Shown: positions 27,463 through 37,880 of the stretch, in pieces
Layout of the letters: every line of letters starts with the position of its first letter
How positions within the stretch are numbered: the first letter of the stretch is position 1
Source: Muribaculaceae bacterium
GTDB lineage: Bacteria > Bacteroidota > Bacteroidia > Bacteroidales > Muribaculaceae
Length of the DNA: 64,000 nt
Direction of reading: 5' to 3'
Assembly: GCA_022510385.1 (NCBI GenBank)
Contig: JAFLTQ010000003.1
Span: 1-64,000, forward strand
Position numbers and translations under genes: made by a program
The notes under the pieces: model-generated
Told to the model about the DNA's origin: nothing
Databases searched by the model: none
What the model saw: only the letters and a program-made list of their open reading frames with translations

Positions 27463-30129
27463 TTATGCTCTTTTTACACTCCGGTTGATCAGCCTAATTA
27501 ATTCACCCACCCAAAGCACTATAGAAGTGCATCCGATTATAATGACCCAATCGAGGAATTTGAGAGGCACAACGTTGAAGAATTCGCGTCCTAATTCCAC
27601 GATGAGAATCTGACCTCCGAAAATCACGGCCGCAATAAGAAGGAACCCTCCACAATTCTTGAAATGGAATGCAGATCTTCCTGTGGCGAAAGCCCGGGCG
27701 TTAAACATATTCCAGAACTGCAAGAATACAAAGAATGTGAAGAAAAGAGAGAGTTCATATGCCGAAAGTCCGTTGTTTTCTCCAAAGGGGACTCTCCAAA
27801 GTTGTGTCAGACTCGTGATATCTGTATGTTCGAAATAATACACAAATCCAATCAGGATGAAGAAGAAGATTCCACCAACTCCTATTATGAATTTCCACAT
27901 CGAACGACTAATGATGAAAGCCTCACGTGAGCGAGGTTTTTCTTTCATAACTGATATCGAAGGTGGCAAAGAGGCCCAGGCCATGGCAGCTAATGTATCC
28001 ATGATCAGGTTGACCCAAAGCATTTGAGTCACCGTCAGCGGAGACTCCATACCCATGAAAGCACCGGCGAGCACCACAAAACAGGCAGCAACATTCACGG
28101 TCAACTGGAAAAGGATAAATTTTTGGATGTTCCGGTAGAGCGATCTTCCCCACATTACGGCCCTGCCTATTGAAGAGAATGAATTGTCAATAATAGTGAT
28201 GTCGGATGCTTCCTTGGCCACCGAAGTACCATCACCCATAGAGAGCCCGACATGTGCACTTTTGAGCGCCGGTGCATCATTGGTGCCGTCACCTGTGACA
28301 GCCACCACTTCATTACCGGCCTGAAGAGCTTCCACAAGCCGTTTCTTATCAAGCGGGCGTGCCCGTGCTATTATCTTAATCTCTTTAACTTTCTCCTTCA
28401 ACTGATCTTCAGAAAGAGCCTCAAATTCCGGTCCGGTGATAATATTAGCCTCACCGTCTTCAGCATCATTCCATAAACCGATCTGTCGGCCGATTTCTTT
28501 AGCTGTGCCCGGTGTGTCACCGGTTACAATCTTCACTTCTATTCCAGCATCAATAACTTCCCTGACTGCATCGGGAACATCTACACGAACCGGATCAGAT
28601 ATGGCAAAAATTCCCAAGAAAATCAGATTCCCGACATTCAGTTTATTATCTTTTATGACATCATTTTCGTCAGTCAGATAGGCATATGCAAATCCAAGTG
28701 TCCGCATGGCCATATTCTGATATTCAAAAAGGAGGGCATCAAGTTCAGCCTTTGTAACTCCTTCTGTGTTGCCACACATTCCAAAGACAATCTCCGGGGC
28801 TCCCTTTACATAAAGCACCTTCTTTCCTTCGGAATTCTTCACAATCGTAGCCATATACTTCCTCTCCGTTGAGAAGGGCAATTCCTCAAGTCGTGTCACC
28901 GTATTCCGGACTGCATCATAATCAACTCCTCTGGAATTCAGCCATAGCAACAGAGCTCCTTCCGTTGGATTTCCCAACACTTCAGGCTGTTCGCCGGTAC
29001 GGCTCAACTGGGCGGTAGAATTCACAGCCAAACTTTCATATATCACTTGATCCGACGGTTCACCGAAGAAATCAGATTTATAGACCTGCATCTGATTTTG
29101 AGTCAGAGTGCCGGTTTTGTCTGTGCATATAACCGTTGTAGCTCCCATTGTTTCACAGGCATGGAGCTTCCTGACAAGATTGTTGGTCTTCAACATCCTT
29201 CTCATAGAGAAAGCCAGAGACAAGGTAACAGCCATTGGCAAACCTTCAGGAACGGCCACCACGATAAGTGTCACGGCTATCATTATGCTTTGTAGGAGAT
29301 AAGCGATAAAGCCGATCCATTCAAAACCCTGAGGGTTCATAAAATAAATCCAAAGCCGCCCCACTACAATAAGTATTGCAAAGATGTATGATACTTTCGA
29401 TACAAGAGCACCAAGTCTTGCAAGCTGTTCATCCAGCGGAGTTTTAATGCTATCGTCTATTTGTGCCGCCTTAAATACTTTCCCGTTTTCTGTCTTGTCG
29501 CCAACGGCAGTAATCCTCATCACTCCGTGCCCCTCCATCACCTTTGTACCTTTCATAGCACGATTTGAGGGAAAGGTGGCCTCAGGATCAAAATCATCCG
29601 GATTCGTGGTCTTATGAGTTATCGGTTCTCCGGTAAGTGTAGATTCATCAATATTAAGACTGACTGCCTCCAATAATTCTCCGTCAGCAGGGACTTCCTC
29701 TCCTGTATTTATCAAAACAATGTCGCCTACCACTACATCTTTTCGGGGAATACTCCGGGCTTCTCCATCACGAATCACTTGCACCGGTTCCTCATCATTA
29801 ACCTTATTTAGAATTTCAAATTCTTTCTCAGCCTTAAATTCAAAAATGAAGGAAAGCACTGTGGCAAGAAGTATCGCAACAAAGATACCAATAGGCTCGA
29901 AGAAAACTTTGAATCCTAATTTGAGAACCGTGATTTCATAGATTGATATGCCTAATGAGGCAAAACCGGCAATAAGTAGTATGATAATAAGGGGATCTTT
30001 GAATTTCTCAAGAAATCGTAGGAAAGGTGATTTCTTTCGGGGAGGTGTCAGGATATTCACTCCATGAATTTTCCGGCTCTCCGAAATCTGATTATCTGTT
30101 AATCCCTTGTAATGTGATGTAGTTTTCAT
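27463..30129 (-). CDS. Calcium-translocating P-type ATPase (PMCA-type)
   Basis: A large inner-membrane P2-type ATPase predicted to export Ca2+. The motifs are complete: LTGEP in the actuator domain, PEGLP in TM4 with its cation-binding region, CTDKTGTLTQNQM with the phosphorylated Asp, KGAPE for nucleotide binding, and TGDGTNDAPALK in the hinge. About ten membrane helices are visible, with the C-terminal six ending near GELIRLINRS. I use the Met at 30129 (MKTTSHYKGLTD), which is where comparable proteins begin; an earlier in-frame Met at 30156 adds nine residues. A -7 box lies at 30216-30223. It is the promoter-proximal gene of a likely unit with trpS. Confidence 0.92.
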   Translation of the reverse strand: MKTTSHYKGLTDNQISESRKIHGVNILTPPRKKSPFLRFLEKFKDPLIIILLIAGFASLGISIYEITVLKLGFKVFFEPIGIFVAILLATVLSFIFEFKAEKEFEILNKVNDEEPVQVIRDGEARSIPRKDVVVGDIVLINTGEEVPADGELLEAVSLNIDESTLTGEPITHKTTNPDDFDPEATFPSNRAMKGTKVMEGHGVMRITAVGDKTENGKVFKAAQIDDSIKTPLDEQLARLGALVSKVSYIFAILIVVGRLWIYFMNPQGFEWIGFIAYLLQSIMIAVTLIVVAVPEGLPMAVTLSLAFSMRRMLKTNNLVRKLHACETMGATTVICTDKTGTLTQNQMQVYKSDFFGEPSDQVIYESLAVNSTAQLSRTGEQPEVLGNPTEGALLLWLNSRGVDYDAVRNTVTRLEELPFSTERKYMATIVKNSEGKKVLYVKGAPEIVFGMCGNTEGVTKAELDALLFEYQNMAMRTLGFAYAYLTDENDVIKDNKLNVGNLIFLGIFAISDPVRVDVPDAVREVIDAGIEVKIVTGDTPGTAKEIGRQIGLWNDAEDGEANIITGPEFEALSEDQLKEKVKEIKIIARARPLDKKRLVEALQAGNEVVAVTGDGTNDAPALKSAHVGLSMGDGTSVAKEASDITIIDNSFSSIGRAVMWGRSLYRNIQKFILFQLTVNVAACFVVLAGAFMGMESPLTVTQMLWVNLIMDTLAAMAWASLPPSISVMKEKPRSREAFIISRSMWKFIIGVGGIFFFILIGFVYYFEHTDITSLTQLWRVPFGENNGLSAYELSLFFTFFVFLQFWNMFNARAFATGRSAFHFKNCGGFLLIAAVIFGGQILIVELGREFFNVVPLKFLDWVIIIGCTSIVLWVGELIRLINRSVKRA

Positions 30130-30215
30130 TCCCGACTCATGACTTCTGACCTTCAACTTAATTAAAAATATTTCTAATTATAGGTTTCAGAGTTTGAAGG
30201 TCTCAAAATTCAATG

Positions 30216-30223
30216 CAAAATTA
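30216..30223 (-). promoter_or_regulatory. Probable -7 box for the Ca2+ ATPase-trpS unit
   Basis: It reads TAATTTTG on the minus strand, 60-90 nt before either possible start codon. No -33 box at standard spacing is evident. Confidence 0.45.
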
Positions 30224-30264
30224 ATAAATTTTTACATTCTCTTAATCCGTCGGTTAAATTATTG

Positions 30265-31137
30265 TTATCCACGCCCCTTTTGAGTCTTTGACGATTCAAG
30301 TTTATGAATCTGATTAATTAATCGTTGATTGAATTTTTTACGAAGGGGATCGAAAAACCAACCCCATTTATTAAAATATTTAATCATATTATAAAGATGA
30401 ATCATCAACATCTTAATATTATGCCTTGATGCCGCCTGATGTTCATGGATTATGCTGACTTCCGGCCAAAATAAAGTCTTCCATTTCGCATGTATCCGTC
30501 TGGTAATATCTATATCTTCGGGATACATAAAAAATCTTTCATCAAAAAGCCCCACTTCCTTCAACGCATCGATTCGAAACAGCATAAATGAGCCTAATAG
30601 ATAAGGCGAGTTTAATGGGAAATCATGATCATGTTTTTCCAAAAGATACCCTGTCATTCTCTTATCCCTGACTATTCCCGGCATAAATCTTTTAAAAAAA
30701 AGATCCGAGGGGCGAGGGAGCATACGGCAATTGTACTGAAGAGTTCCGTCAGGATAATAAGTTTTTGGGCTTATAATACCCACATCCGAATTGACATTCA
30801 GATAAGCTATAATCGGAGCAATCACATCACCTTCCCAAAATACATCCGCATTAAGCACGAGATGATATTCCGATCCCTCTGCTATTGCTTCTTTAATCGC
30901 AACATTGTGGCCGGCTCCAAAACCGCGGTTAGCTACCTTTTGGTATTTTATTCGATGAAATTCCGTGAAAGAATTGAATGTCTCTTTATCACCGTTATCT
31001 ATAATATATATATGGGCAAAAGGATATGATGCGAGTGACTTTAACACTTTTTCCAGTTGCGAACGAGGAGTATTATGCACAACAATAGAAGCTGTTACTT
31101 TCCCGATACCAAATTCTTCTGATTGTCTTATCATCAA
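30265..31137 (-). CDS. Family 2 glycosyltransferase (rhamnosyltransferase-like)
   Basis: A 290-aa GT-A glycosyltransferase acting at the cytoplasmic face of the membrane. It has the SIVVHNTPRSQLEKVLKSL N-terminus, IYIIDNG in place of the usual VVDNGS, NRGFGAGHNVAIKEA, the metal-binding LNADV, and LLGSFMLFRIDALKEVGLFDERFFMYPEDIDITRRI. This series is characteristic of the rhamnosyltransferase/WbbL-like branch that builds O-antigen or capsule. It is 9 nt downstream of a second glycosyltransferase gene. Both are more A/T-rich than the housekeeping genes nearby, which is common for surface-glycan loci. Confidence 0.88.
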   Translation of the reverse strand: MMIRQSEEFGIGKVTASIVVHNTPRSQLEKVLKSLASYPFAHIYIIDNGDKETFNSFTEFHRIKYQKVANRGFGAGHNVAIKEAIAEGSEYHLVLNADVFWEGDVIAPIIAYLNVNSDVGIISPKTYYPDGTLQYNCRMLPRPSDLFFKRFMPGIVRDKRMTGYLLEKHDHDFPLNSPYLLGSFMLFRIDALKEVGLFDERFFMYPEDIDITRRIHAKWKTLFWPEVSIIHEHQAASRHNIKMLMIHLYNMIKYFNKWGWFFDPLRKKFNQRLINQIHKLESSKTQKGRG

Positions 31138-31146
31138 TCAATCCCT

Positions 31147-32001
31147 TTAACTTTTTTTCAACACCTTCAGTTGCGCAGCCCCTAATTGGGCTGCTATCTC
31201 AGAAAACGAACTATAAAAAGACCCCAATATTATCTTACAGCCACTCAAAATTTCCAGTTCAGCCATAGCATCTATAATACCCTCTTTTGAATTACGATCT
31301 GCCTTATTAGGATTATATACAATATTTTTGGAATATTGATTAGACAAATAATTTTTAACATCTTGATCATCGGATGCCAAAAAAAACTGAATATTTTTAT
31401 TTTCAGCCAGAGCCTTTTTAATTTCTTCTTCAAATAACTCCAAAGGACTGTTTTCAATCGACTCTTTATTGTCTGTGCGACGTATATGGAGCCCTAATAA
31501 GGGCTTATTCCCATTCAATATTTCTAATTTTCTTTTTTCTACTTCCTTGGTAACTTTAAACAAATTTTTAATTATAGACGGATCATAATCATAGAACTCC
31601 AATCCCGAGAGGATCACTATATCTGAGTCATTTTCAGTTGTGAGTTTTAAAAATTCCTCTTCGGAAGGGAAACTTGGATTGGACCCTATTTGAAAAATAA
31701 ATTTATTTTTTGAGAAGAATTGAAAAATAGAAGAAAGGAAAAAATTTCTCTTACGTGGTATTTCATAAGTAAGATTATAGAGGAGTTCTCCCTTTTTTGA
31801 AATTTCAAAAGGTAGATCTGTAGTATCAATTATATCATTTAAATCTGCCTTTATTTCTTTATTGGCACACCAAACAACTTTTAAAGGTTTATTTGTTTCA
31901 ACCGATAACTGATATGCTGATGCAATAGCCCTGATTCTATTAGCTATTCCTCCCTGTGGGACTATTACAATTTTGGGTACTTTCCTGTTTTTATTAATCA
32001 T
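31147..32001 (-). CDS. Putative fucosyltransferase-like glycosyltransferase
   Basis: The 284-aa protein starts with IVPQGGIANRIRAIASAYQLS, resembling the donor-independent N-terminus of O- or alpha-fucosyltransferases. It carries LLGLHIRRTDNKES, the HxRRxD motif used for GDP-fucose binding in the alpha-1,2/alpha-1,6-fucosyltransferase superfamily (GT11, GT23, NodZ). A C-terminal LGSFYSSFSEIAAQLG matches the conserved S-(S/N)-F-S end motif. GDP-fucose as donor is therefore a family-based inference. The gene is strikingly A/T-rich and Lys/Asn-rich. It precedes the family 2 glycosyltransferase by 9 nt, making a two-gene surface-glycan unit. Confidence 0.65.
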   Translation of the reverse strand: MINKNRKVPKIVIVPQGGIANRIRAIASAYQLSVETNKPLKVVWCANKEIKADLNDIIDTTDLPFEISKKGELLYNLTYEIPRKRNFFLSSIFQFFSKNKFIFQIGSNPSFPSEEEFLKLTTENDSDIVILSGLEFYDYDPSIIKNLFKVTKEVEKRKLEILNGNKPLLGLHIRRTDNKESIENSPLELFEEEIKKALAENKNIQFFLASDDQDVKNYLSNQYSKNIVYNPNKADRNSKEGIIDAMAELEILSGCKIILGSFYSSFSEIAAQLGAAQLKVLKKS

Positions 32002-32152
32002 TCCTATTCCATTTATTTATCAACGGATAAATGATTTCCTATTATAAAGTCACTATCTTTTCTCTTCTCACTTATCTGTTTAAAATCCTGTCAGGTTATA
32101 AGAATTCTTTCTTGTTTGTATAAATATTACCATCCCTTTTGCAAATTTAAAT

Positions 32153-32187
32153 AAAAATGCCGATGAAAATTTCCACCGGCATTTTTT
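32153..32187. terminator. Bidirectional terminator downstream of mutB
   Basis: AAAATGCCG (32154-32162) pairs with CGGCATTTT (32177-32185), with A/T runs on both sides giving a U-tract for transcription on either strand. It closes the mutA-mutB unit. Confidence 0.8.
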
Positions 32188-32233
32188 GTTAGCACTATCT
32201 GATTTAGAAATTCATCAAATCTATAGTGATAGT

Positions 32234-34384
32234 TCAGTTTTCTGCGCGCTGCTCGTTGAGCAGACGAATCATTTCAAGAGCCGATTTGGATACGCGGGTA
32301 CCGGGACCGAAGATTGCATCAACACCTGCTTTATACAGGAAGTCATAGTCCTGAGCCGGAATCACACCACCTGCTGTCACAAGAATGTCGGGACGACCAA
32401 GTTTCTTGAGTTCTTCAATAACTTGCGGGATAAGAGTCTTATGGCCTGCTGCCAAAGAAGAAACGCCAAGAATATGAACGTCATTCTCAACTGCCTGACG
32501 AGCCGCCTCAGCCGGAGTCTGGAATAGCGGTCCCATATCTACGTCATATCCGCAGTCAGCATATCCGGTTGCTACAACCTTTGCACCACGGTCGTGGCCA
32601 TCCTGACCCATCTTAGCGATCATTATACGCGGTTGACGTCCTTCGCGAGCTGCAAAATCAGCTACTGCCTTACGGGCCTCCTCAAATTCGGGATCCCCCT
32701 TCTCTTCGTTGCTATACACTCCTGATATTGTTTTAATTACAGCTTTATAACGTCCTACAACAGCTTCACAGGCATCCGAGATTTCTCCCAAAGTGGCTCT
32801 CAATCCTGCTGCCTTAACTGCCAAATCGAGCAGATTGCCCTTTGAAGGATCCTTCACTGCCTCTGTGATGGCTTCAAGAGCCTTCTTCACTGCTGCTTCA
32901 TCACGTTTCCCCTTAAGGTCTTCAAGACGGGCACATTGCTCCTTTCGAACCTCAGTATTGTCAACTTCAAGGATATCGATTGGATCTTCGTGGTCGAGAC
33001 GATACTTATTGATACCAACGATTGTCTGCTTACCGGAGTCGATACGTGCCTGTGTGCGAGCAGCTGCCTCCTCAATCTTAAGCTTTGGAAGTCCGGTCTC
33101 GATAGCTTTGGCCATACCTCCGAGTTTCTCTATCTCTTCGATATGTTCCCATGCTTTGCGAGCCAGTTCATCTGTCAATGTCTCAACATAATATGAGCCA
33201 CCCCATGGATCAATCTCCTTTGTGACGTAGGTCTCTTCCTGAATATATATCTGGGTGTTACGTGCTATACGTGCTGAAAAATCTGTAGGTAATGCAATAG
33301 CCTCGTCAAGAGCGTTGGTATGCAGAGACTGGGTATGACCCAAAACTGCACCCATTGCCTCAACGCATGTGCGGCCTACATTATTAAACGGATCTTGTTC
33401 TGTCAGCGACCATCCGGATGTCTGGCTATGGGTACGTAATGCAAGCGACTTTGGATTCTTGGGGTTAAATTGCTTCACAATTTTTGCCCACAACATCCTG
33501 GCTGCTCTTAATTTTGCTATCTCCATGAAATAATTCATTGAGATACCCCAGAAGAAAGACAGACGTGGAGCAAATGTGTCGATATCCATTCCGGCATTAA
33601 CTCCTGCACGAAGATATTCCAATCCGTCAGCCAAAGTGTAAGCCAATTCGATATCGGCTGTAGCACCTGCTTCCTGCATGTGGTAGCCGGATATTGATAT
33701 AGAATTGAATTTCGGCATATTCTTAGCCGTGTATTCAAATATATCTGCAATAATCTTCATCGAGAAGGCCGGCGGATAAATATAGGTGTTACGCACCATA
33801 AACTCCTTGAGAATATCATTCTGGATAGTTCCTGCCATCTCGTCAAGTTTAGCACCCTGCTCAAGTCCGGCATTGATATAGAAAGCCAAAACCGGAAGAA
33901 CGGCACCATTCATTGTCATTGAAACAGACATTTTATTCAATGGTATTCCATCGAAAAGCACCTTCATATCCTCTAAAGAGCATATCGAAACGCCTGCTTT
34001 ACCAACATCACCTACCACTCTCTCGTGGTCGGCGTCATATCCGCGATGGGTCGGAAGGTCGAAAGCTACTGACAGACCCTTTTGTCCGGAAGCAAGATTT
34101 CTCCTGTAGAATGCATTGGATTCTGCTGCTGTTGAGAAACCAGCATATTGGCGAATTGTCCAGGGACGAAGAGGATACATTGCGCTATAAGGACCACGCA
34201 AGAACGGAGGAATTCCCGACACAAAGTCAAGATGTTCCATATCCTTGAGGTCTTCATCTGTATAAACGGATTTCACAGGTATCAACTCTGCAGTCACCCA
34301 ATCGCTCTCTTTATTCATTTTTGGAGAGGGGCCCTTCTCTGCCACAACTTTCTCCAAGTCTATATTTTTGAAATTCGGTCTCAT
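32234..34384 (-). CDS. mutB: Methylmalonyl-CoA mutase, large (catalytic) subunit
   Basis: The adenosylcobalamin-dependent enzyme interconverts methylmalonyl-CoA and succinyl-CoA, a step in the succinate-propionate route of Bacteroidales. The 716-aa subunit has the CoA/substrate barrel ([32 protein letters not shown]) and a C-terminal B12-binding domain with DGHDRG, where the His coordinates cobalt. Gly-rich nucleotide-tail motifs ([17 protein letters not shown]) follow. It lies 2 nt after the small-subunit gene and forms the alpha chain of the heterodimer. A terminator follows at 32153-32187. Confidence 0.97.
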   Translation of the reverse strand: MRPNFKNIDLEKVVAEKGPSPKMNKESDWVTAELIPVKSVYTDEDLKDMEHLDFVSGIPPFLRGPYSAMYPLRPWTIRQYAGFSTAAESNAFYRRNLASGQKGLSVAFDLPTHRGYDADHERVVGDVGKAGVSICSLEDMKVLFDGIPLNKMSVSMTMNGAVLPVLAFYINAGLEQGAKLDEMAGTIQNDILKEFMVRNTYIYPPAFSMKIIADIFEYTAKNMPKFNSISISGYHMQEAGATADIELAYTLADGLEYLRAGVNAGMDIDTFAPRLSFFWGISMNYFMEIAKLRAARMLWAKIVKQFNPKNPKSLALRTHSQTSGWSLTEQDPFNNVGRTCVEAMGAVLGHTQSLHTNALDEAIALPTDFSARIARNTQIYIQEETYVTKEIDPWGGSYYVETLTDELARKAWEHIEEIEKLGGMAKAIETGLPKLKIEEAAARTQARIDSGKQTIVGINKYRLDHEDPIDILEVDNTEVRKEQCARLEDLKGKRDEAAVKKALEAITEAVKDPSKGNLLDLAVKAAGLRATLGEISDACEAVVGRYKAVIKTISGVYSNEEKGDPEFEEARKAVADFAAREGRQPRIMIAKMGQDGHDRGAKVVATGYADCGYDVDMGPLFQTPAEAARQAVENDVHILGVSSLAAGHKTLIPQVIEELKKLGRPDILVTAGGVIPAQDYDFLYKAGVDAIFGPGTRVSKSALEMIRLLNEQRAEN

Positions 34385-34386
34385 TT

Positions 34387-36234
34387 TTACTTCAGAAGTT
34401 TGGCATTAAACTGAATGAGAGTCTCCAAAACATTTACTCTCACGTGTATAAATTCCTCTATTCCTTGAGCCTTAAGCTCTTCCATACAAGCAGGGGCACC
34501 GGCAACTACAAAGATTGCTCTGCCATTGAGTACCTTGAAGGCTTCAGGTGCAAATTCTGCATATTCGTCATCACTGGAACATAAAACAACAACATCTGCT
34601 CCTTTTTCTATAGCTGCATCAACTCCCTCTTTCACAGACTCGAAACCGATGTTATCGATAATTTCATAGCCGGCACATCCGAAGAAGTTGGAAGAGAACT
34701 GAGCCCTTGCCAATCTCATCGCCAGATTGCCGATGGTGAGCATAAATACTTTGGGACGCTTGCCACTCCTTTCAGTGTCAAGACGCAACTGCTCAAATTG
34801 ACTGGCCGCCCTGTCATAATTGAGATAATCTACAGCATTATCGGCAACCTCCATTGAGCATCCGCAAGCCACCGGACCAAGCTCTATCTTGTCAAGCGCT
34901 TTCTCATTAAAGTTAGGATACTGATTAGTGCCTAAGAGAATCTCTTTACGACGTGCAACTTCATTATGACGTTTCACTCCGGATTCATTAACCACTTTCT
35001 GGATCTCTCCCTCTTTTAGCAAGGCAAGGAAACCACCCTTTTCTTCAACATCCACGAAAAGTTTCCAAGCCACATCAGCTATAGATTTAGTCAATACCTC
35101 CACATAGTAAGATCCTCCTGCCGGGTCAGCCACTTTATTCAAATGGCTCTCATCCCTAAGCAAAAGTTGCTGATTCTTGGCGATTCTCTTTGAAAACTCA
35201 TCCGGCATCTTATAAGTAAGATCGAATGGGAGAGTCTCAATTGAGTCTACGCCCGCTATGGCTGCGCTCATTGTCTCCGTCATGCTTCTTAAGAGATTCA
35301 CGTGAGCATCATAGATTGTCATATTATAGAAACCTGTCGTTGCATGAACGTGCATCTTGCAACATTCGTCATCTGCTCCATAGGCTTTCACTACTTCTGC
35401 CCATAACATCCTTGCAGCTCTGAATTTGGCAATCTCCATAAAATAATTTGAAGAAATACCCATGTTGAATTTGATTCTTTGAGCCACTTCGCATGCTTTT
35501 AGGCCGGCATCTGTCAACATGGTCATCCATTCAGCTCCCCATGCCAAAGCGTAGCCAAGTTCCTGAGTGATGTAGGCTCCTGCAGAATTAAGCATCACGC
35601 TATCAACCGCAAAGCATCTCAGATTATCTACATCCTTAACGATATTATAAAGTTTCAATCCCTCTTCCTTGATATCTTTTGGGAATTCAAGTCCGTGATT
35701 TAGCAGCCTTTTGAAAGGATTATAATTGATTGAACCATGAAAATCTTTTTCAAGACCCTTTGATTTCAGATATTCTACGAATACTTTAGCCACTTCGAGA
35801 GTATGACCCATGCATCCGAGAATATTCACCTCAACCTCCTTTAAATTGATATCCTTGAAGAGCGTATTAAAAAATTCCGCAGACACTTCATTTGGAACTC
35901 TGATGCCTATAGAATTCACTCCACGCTCGATGGCTTCTAACGCCTCTTTATTAATTTCTTCAGGAATTGTTCCGGAAATTTGCTGACGGATCAGCCAATT
36001 GTTGTCTTCCTTTGTACCTCTAACGTAGGGGAACTGACCGGGTAATGTCCCCATATGGGGGATATTCTCCAAATCCTCTCTGCGATAGAAAGGCTTTACA
36101 TTAAATCCCTCGTTGGTGCGCCACACTAACTTCTTATCGAAATCGGCGCCCTTGAGGTCGACAGTAATTTTCTCTATCCAGTCGTGGGTCGACGTGGGTG
36201 AAAACATGTCAAACAATTTTTCTTTTGTTGCCAT
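34387..36234 (-). CDS. mutA: Methylmalonyl-CoA mutase, small subunit
   Basis: The 615-aa beta chain is homologous to the large subunit through both the barrel and the flavodoxin-like C-terminal domain, but the DxHxxG cobalt-binding motif is replaced by [13 protein letters not shown]. It therefore cannot bind B12 and has a structural role, as in other MutA proteins. SGYxM is also lost, consistent with a non-catalytic chain. The C-terminus retains the nucleotide-binding-like fold ([14 protein letters not shown]). It is the first gene of the mutAB unit, with a -7 box at 36284-36291, and is divergent from the exopolysaccharide-like cluster. Confidence 0.96.
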   Translation of the reverse strand: MATKEKLFDMFSPTSTHDWIEKITVDLKGADFDKKLVWRTNEGFNVKPFYRREDLENIPHMGTLPGQFPYVRGTKEDNNWLIRQQISGTIPEEINKEALEAIERGVNSIGIRVPNEVSAEFFNTLFKDINLKEVEVNILGCMGHTLEVAKVFVEYLKSKGLEKDFHGSINYNPFKRLLNHGLEFPKDIKEEGLKLYNIVKDVDNLRCFAVDSVMLNSAGAYITQELGYALAWGAEWMTMLTDAGLKACEVAQRIKFNMGISSNYFMEIAKFRAARMLWAEVVKAYGADDECCKMHVHATTGFYNMTIYDAHVNLLRSMTETMSAAIAGVDSIETLPFDLTYKMPDEFSKRIAKNQQLLLRDESHLNKVADPAGGSYYVEVLTKSIADVAWKLFVDVEEKGGFLALLKEGEIQKVVNESGVKRHNEVARRKEILLGTNQYPNFNEKALDKIELGPVACGCSMEVADNAVDYLNYDRAASQFEQLRLDTERSGKRPKVFMLTIGNLAMRLARAQFSSNFFGCAGYEIIDNIGFESVKEGVDAAIEKGADVVVLCSSDDEYAEFAPEAFKVLNGRAIFVVAGAPACMEELKAQGIEEFIHVRVNVLETLIQFNAKLLK

Positions 36235-36283
36235 ATTTATTTTAAACTTTTGCTTATGTTTTTCGCTATTTAAATGGAAAAGG

Positions 36284-36291
36284 CAAATTTA
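36284..36291 (-). promoter_or_regulatory. Probable -7 box for mutA-mutB
   Basis: It reads TAAATTTG on the minus strand, 50 nt before the mutA start. No cobalamin riboswitch elements were recognised in the 264-nt divergent region. Confidence 0.45.
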
Positions 36292-36407
36292 AAGATTAAC
36301 TTTCAATTGCTAAAATTAAACCAGCCGAAATTTTAACCTTTTTCTCTCCTTTTTATGTTGTTTGGCATAAAATTTGCCATTTTACAGTATTGTTAGAATT
36401 ATAATAT

Positions 36408-36415
36408 TATATTTG
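36408..36415 (+). promoter_or_regulatory. Probable -7 box for the TolC/LysM-HlyD/synthase cluster
   Basis: TATATTTG, a full match to TAnnTTTG, lies 83 nt before the first gene of the cluster. The -33 box is unclear. A single promoter here could serve all four genes, whose gaps are 5-48 nt. Confidence 0.5.
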
Positions 36416-36498
36416 CAAATCCTAATTATTAAAATCATAAGAAATAGACTTTCTTTAGATTACAATATTTAGAACCTAAACATTAGATTAATCTTTTT

Positions 36499-37869
36499 AT
36501 GAGCAAACCACTCTCCCCTATATATATTCTTGTGGCTTTGGTTTACGCCTTTGTTATCCCCGGGATATTGGCGCAGACCCAACCTCTTGTCACCCCCGGA
36601 GAGAAAGGCCCTGAAATCCTGAATAGATTCCAACAACGGTTCCATGTCATGGATTCTGTTTTAAATGATTCTCAAAATGACAGATTCTATTTTGAAACCT
36701 TCGATTCTGTTTTTTTTGAATTCCGCCAAGCAGAAAGAATCCCTGAGGTCGACCGTGAGGTTTCTGCCCGTATTAGCGAAATGAAAAGCCACACAGGCCT
36801 GGAATTCCGTGGTCAGGCTTATATCCGTCCCGGTTCAGGAATAAGTTATGACCCTGATGACCCTTTGGTGGCTTACAATGCCAAGTTGCAGGCAGAAATC
36901 AACTGGAATATTTTCAACAGTTCTGCATATAAAAGGCGTTCCAAGGCTAAGGCTTTCGAAATTCAAGGTGAATTAAACCAGTTGAATTTTGTAAAAACCG
37001 ATATCGACGAACAGATTCTTTTTCAGAAACAGTTTATCCGTTATAAATATTTCAGCCGTCTCCTCTCCGTCATCAATCTCCATATTGAGAATGTGAGGCT
37101 CCTTATGGAATCCCAGCTCTATCTTTTGGAACAGGGAAAAATCTCCGGTGAAGATTTGCTTAAGTTGATCAACGAAAACACAGAACTTGAACGCCAATTG
37201 GTATCTATCCAAGCAGACTCAGCTGTAATCGAAATGCCGGCTCCCCAATCTATGGCATACGTATCTCGGATTGACACTGCCGGAATTTTCCGCAGCATCA
37301 AGGAGAATAATTTGGAGCTTAAAAAGTTAGGGCTAAGGCGTGAGTTGCTGGGAGTTCAAAGGAATAACACGGATTATGTGCAGACAATGGATCTTCTTCC
37401 ATTCGTGAGATACTCCTACTACAATCGTCCATATGTCAACAACACATATAATGTTGATGTCGGCCTATCTTTCCGGATTCCTCTTTCGGCGGAAATCCGG
37501 AAGAAACGAAGGGTTTACACAGCTCAACAGGATGTGGTAGACTATGAAGCGACTCTTATTGAATCGGAAACTACTAACGGGATTTTCCTCGTGTTGCATG
37601 ATCTGGAGATCTACAACGAAAATATAAGAGGCGAACTCGGGCGAATGAAAAGCCTTAGAGAGTTCATAAAGATGCGCACCACAAGTTATTATAATGTGGA
37701 TGGAGATTATTCCCGCATCAATCGTCTTATGGAATATAATGCCTATTTACAGGCATGGGAAAGGCTCTTGGAATACACCTATCGGCGTGATATCGCGCTG
37801 TTAGACCTCCAAAGCTTTCTACTCACAGAACCGGTAAGTAAATATATTGAATTTGAAGAAATTAACTGA
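36499..37869 (+). CDS. TolC-like outer-membrane protein of an exopolysaccharide-type cluster
   Basis: The 456-aa exported protein has a signal peptide (residues 8-25, ending ILAQ). Long helices with heptad character (about residues 150-230 and 330-400) and paired beta segments (LEFRGQAYIRPG; MDLLPFVRYSYYNRP; YNVDVGLSFRIPL) fit a divergent TolC-family barrel. Sequence similarity to the RND-linked TolC at 16845 is low. It is the first of four closely spaced genes with a LysM-bearing HlyD adaptor (11 nt downstream), a zinc-ribbon protein and a polysaccharide synthase. It probably forms the outer-membrane exit of that system. The TolC assignment is structural inference from pattern. Confidence 0.75.
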   Translation: MSKPLSPIYILVALVYAFVIPGILAQTQPLVTPGEKGPEILNRFQQRFHVMDSVLNDSQNDRFYFETFDSVFFEFRQAERIPEVDREVSARISEMKSHTGLEFRGQAYIRPGSGISYDPDDPLVAYNAKLQAEINWNIFNSSAYKRRSKAKAFEIQGELNQLNFVKTDIDEQILFQKQFIRYKYFSRLLSVINLHIENVRLLMESQLYLLEQGKISGEDLLKLINENTELERQLVSIQADSAVIEMPAPQSMAYVSRIDTAGIFRSIKENNLELKKLGLRRELLGVQRNNTDYVQTMDLLPFVRYSYYNRPYVNNTYNVDVGLSFRIPLSAEIRKKRRVYTAQQDVVDYEATLIESETTNGIFLVLHDLEIYNENIRGELGRMKSLREFIKMRTTSYYNVDGDYSRINRLMEYNAYLQAWERLLEYTYRRDIALLDLQSFLLTEPVSKYIEFEEIN

Positions 37870-37880
37870 ATCTAAATTAT

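Noticed and set aside
36235..36498. Possible cobalamin riboswitch controlling the B12-dependent mutase
   Set aside because: No B12-box-like or junction elements could be made out, and the sequence is simple A/T-rich promoter DNA.
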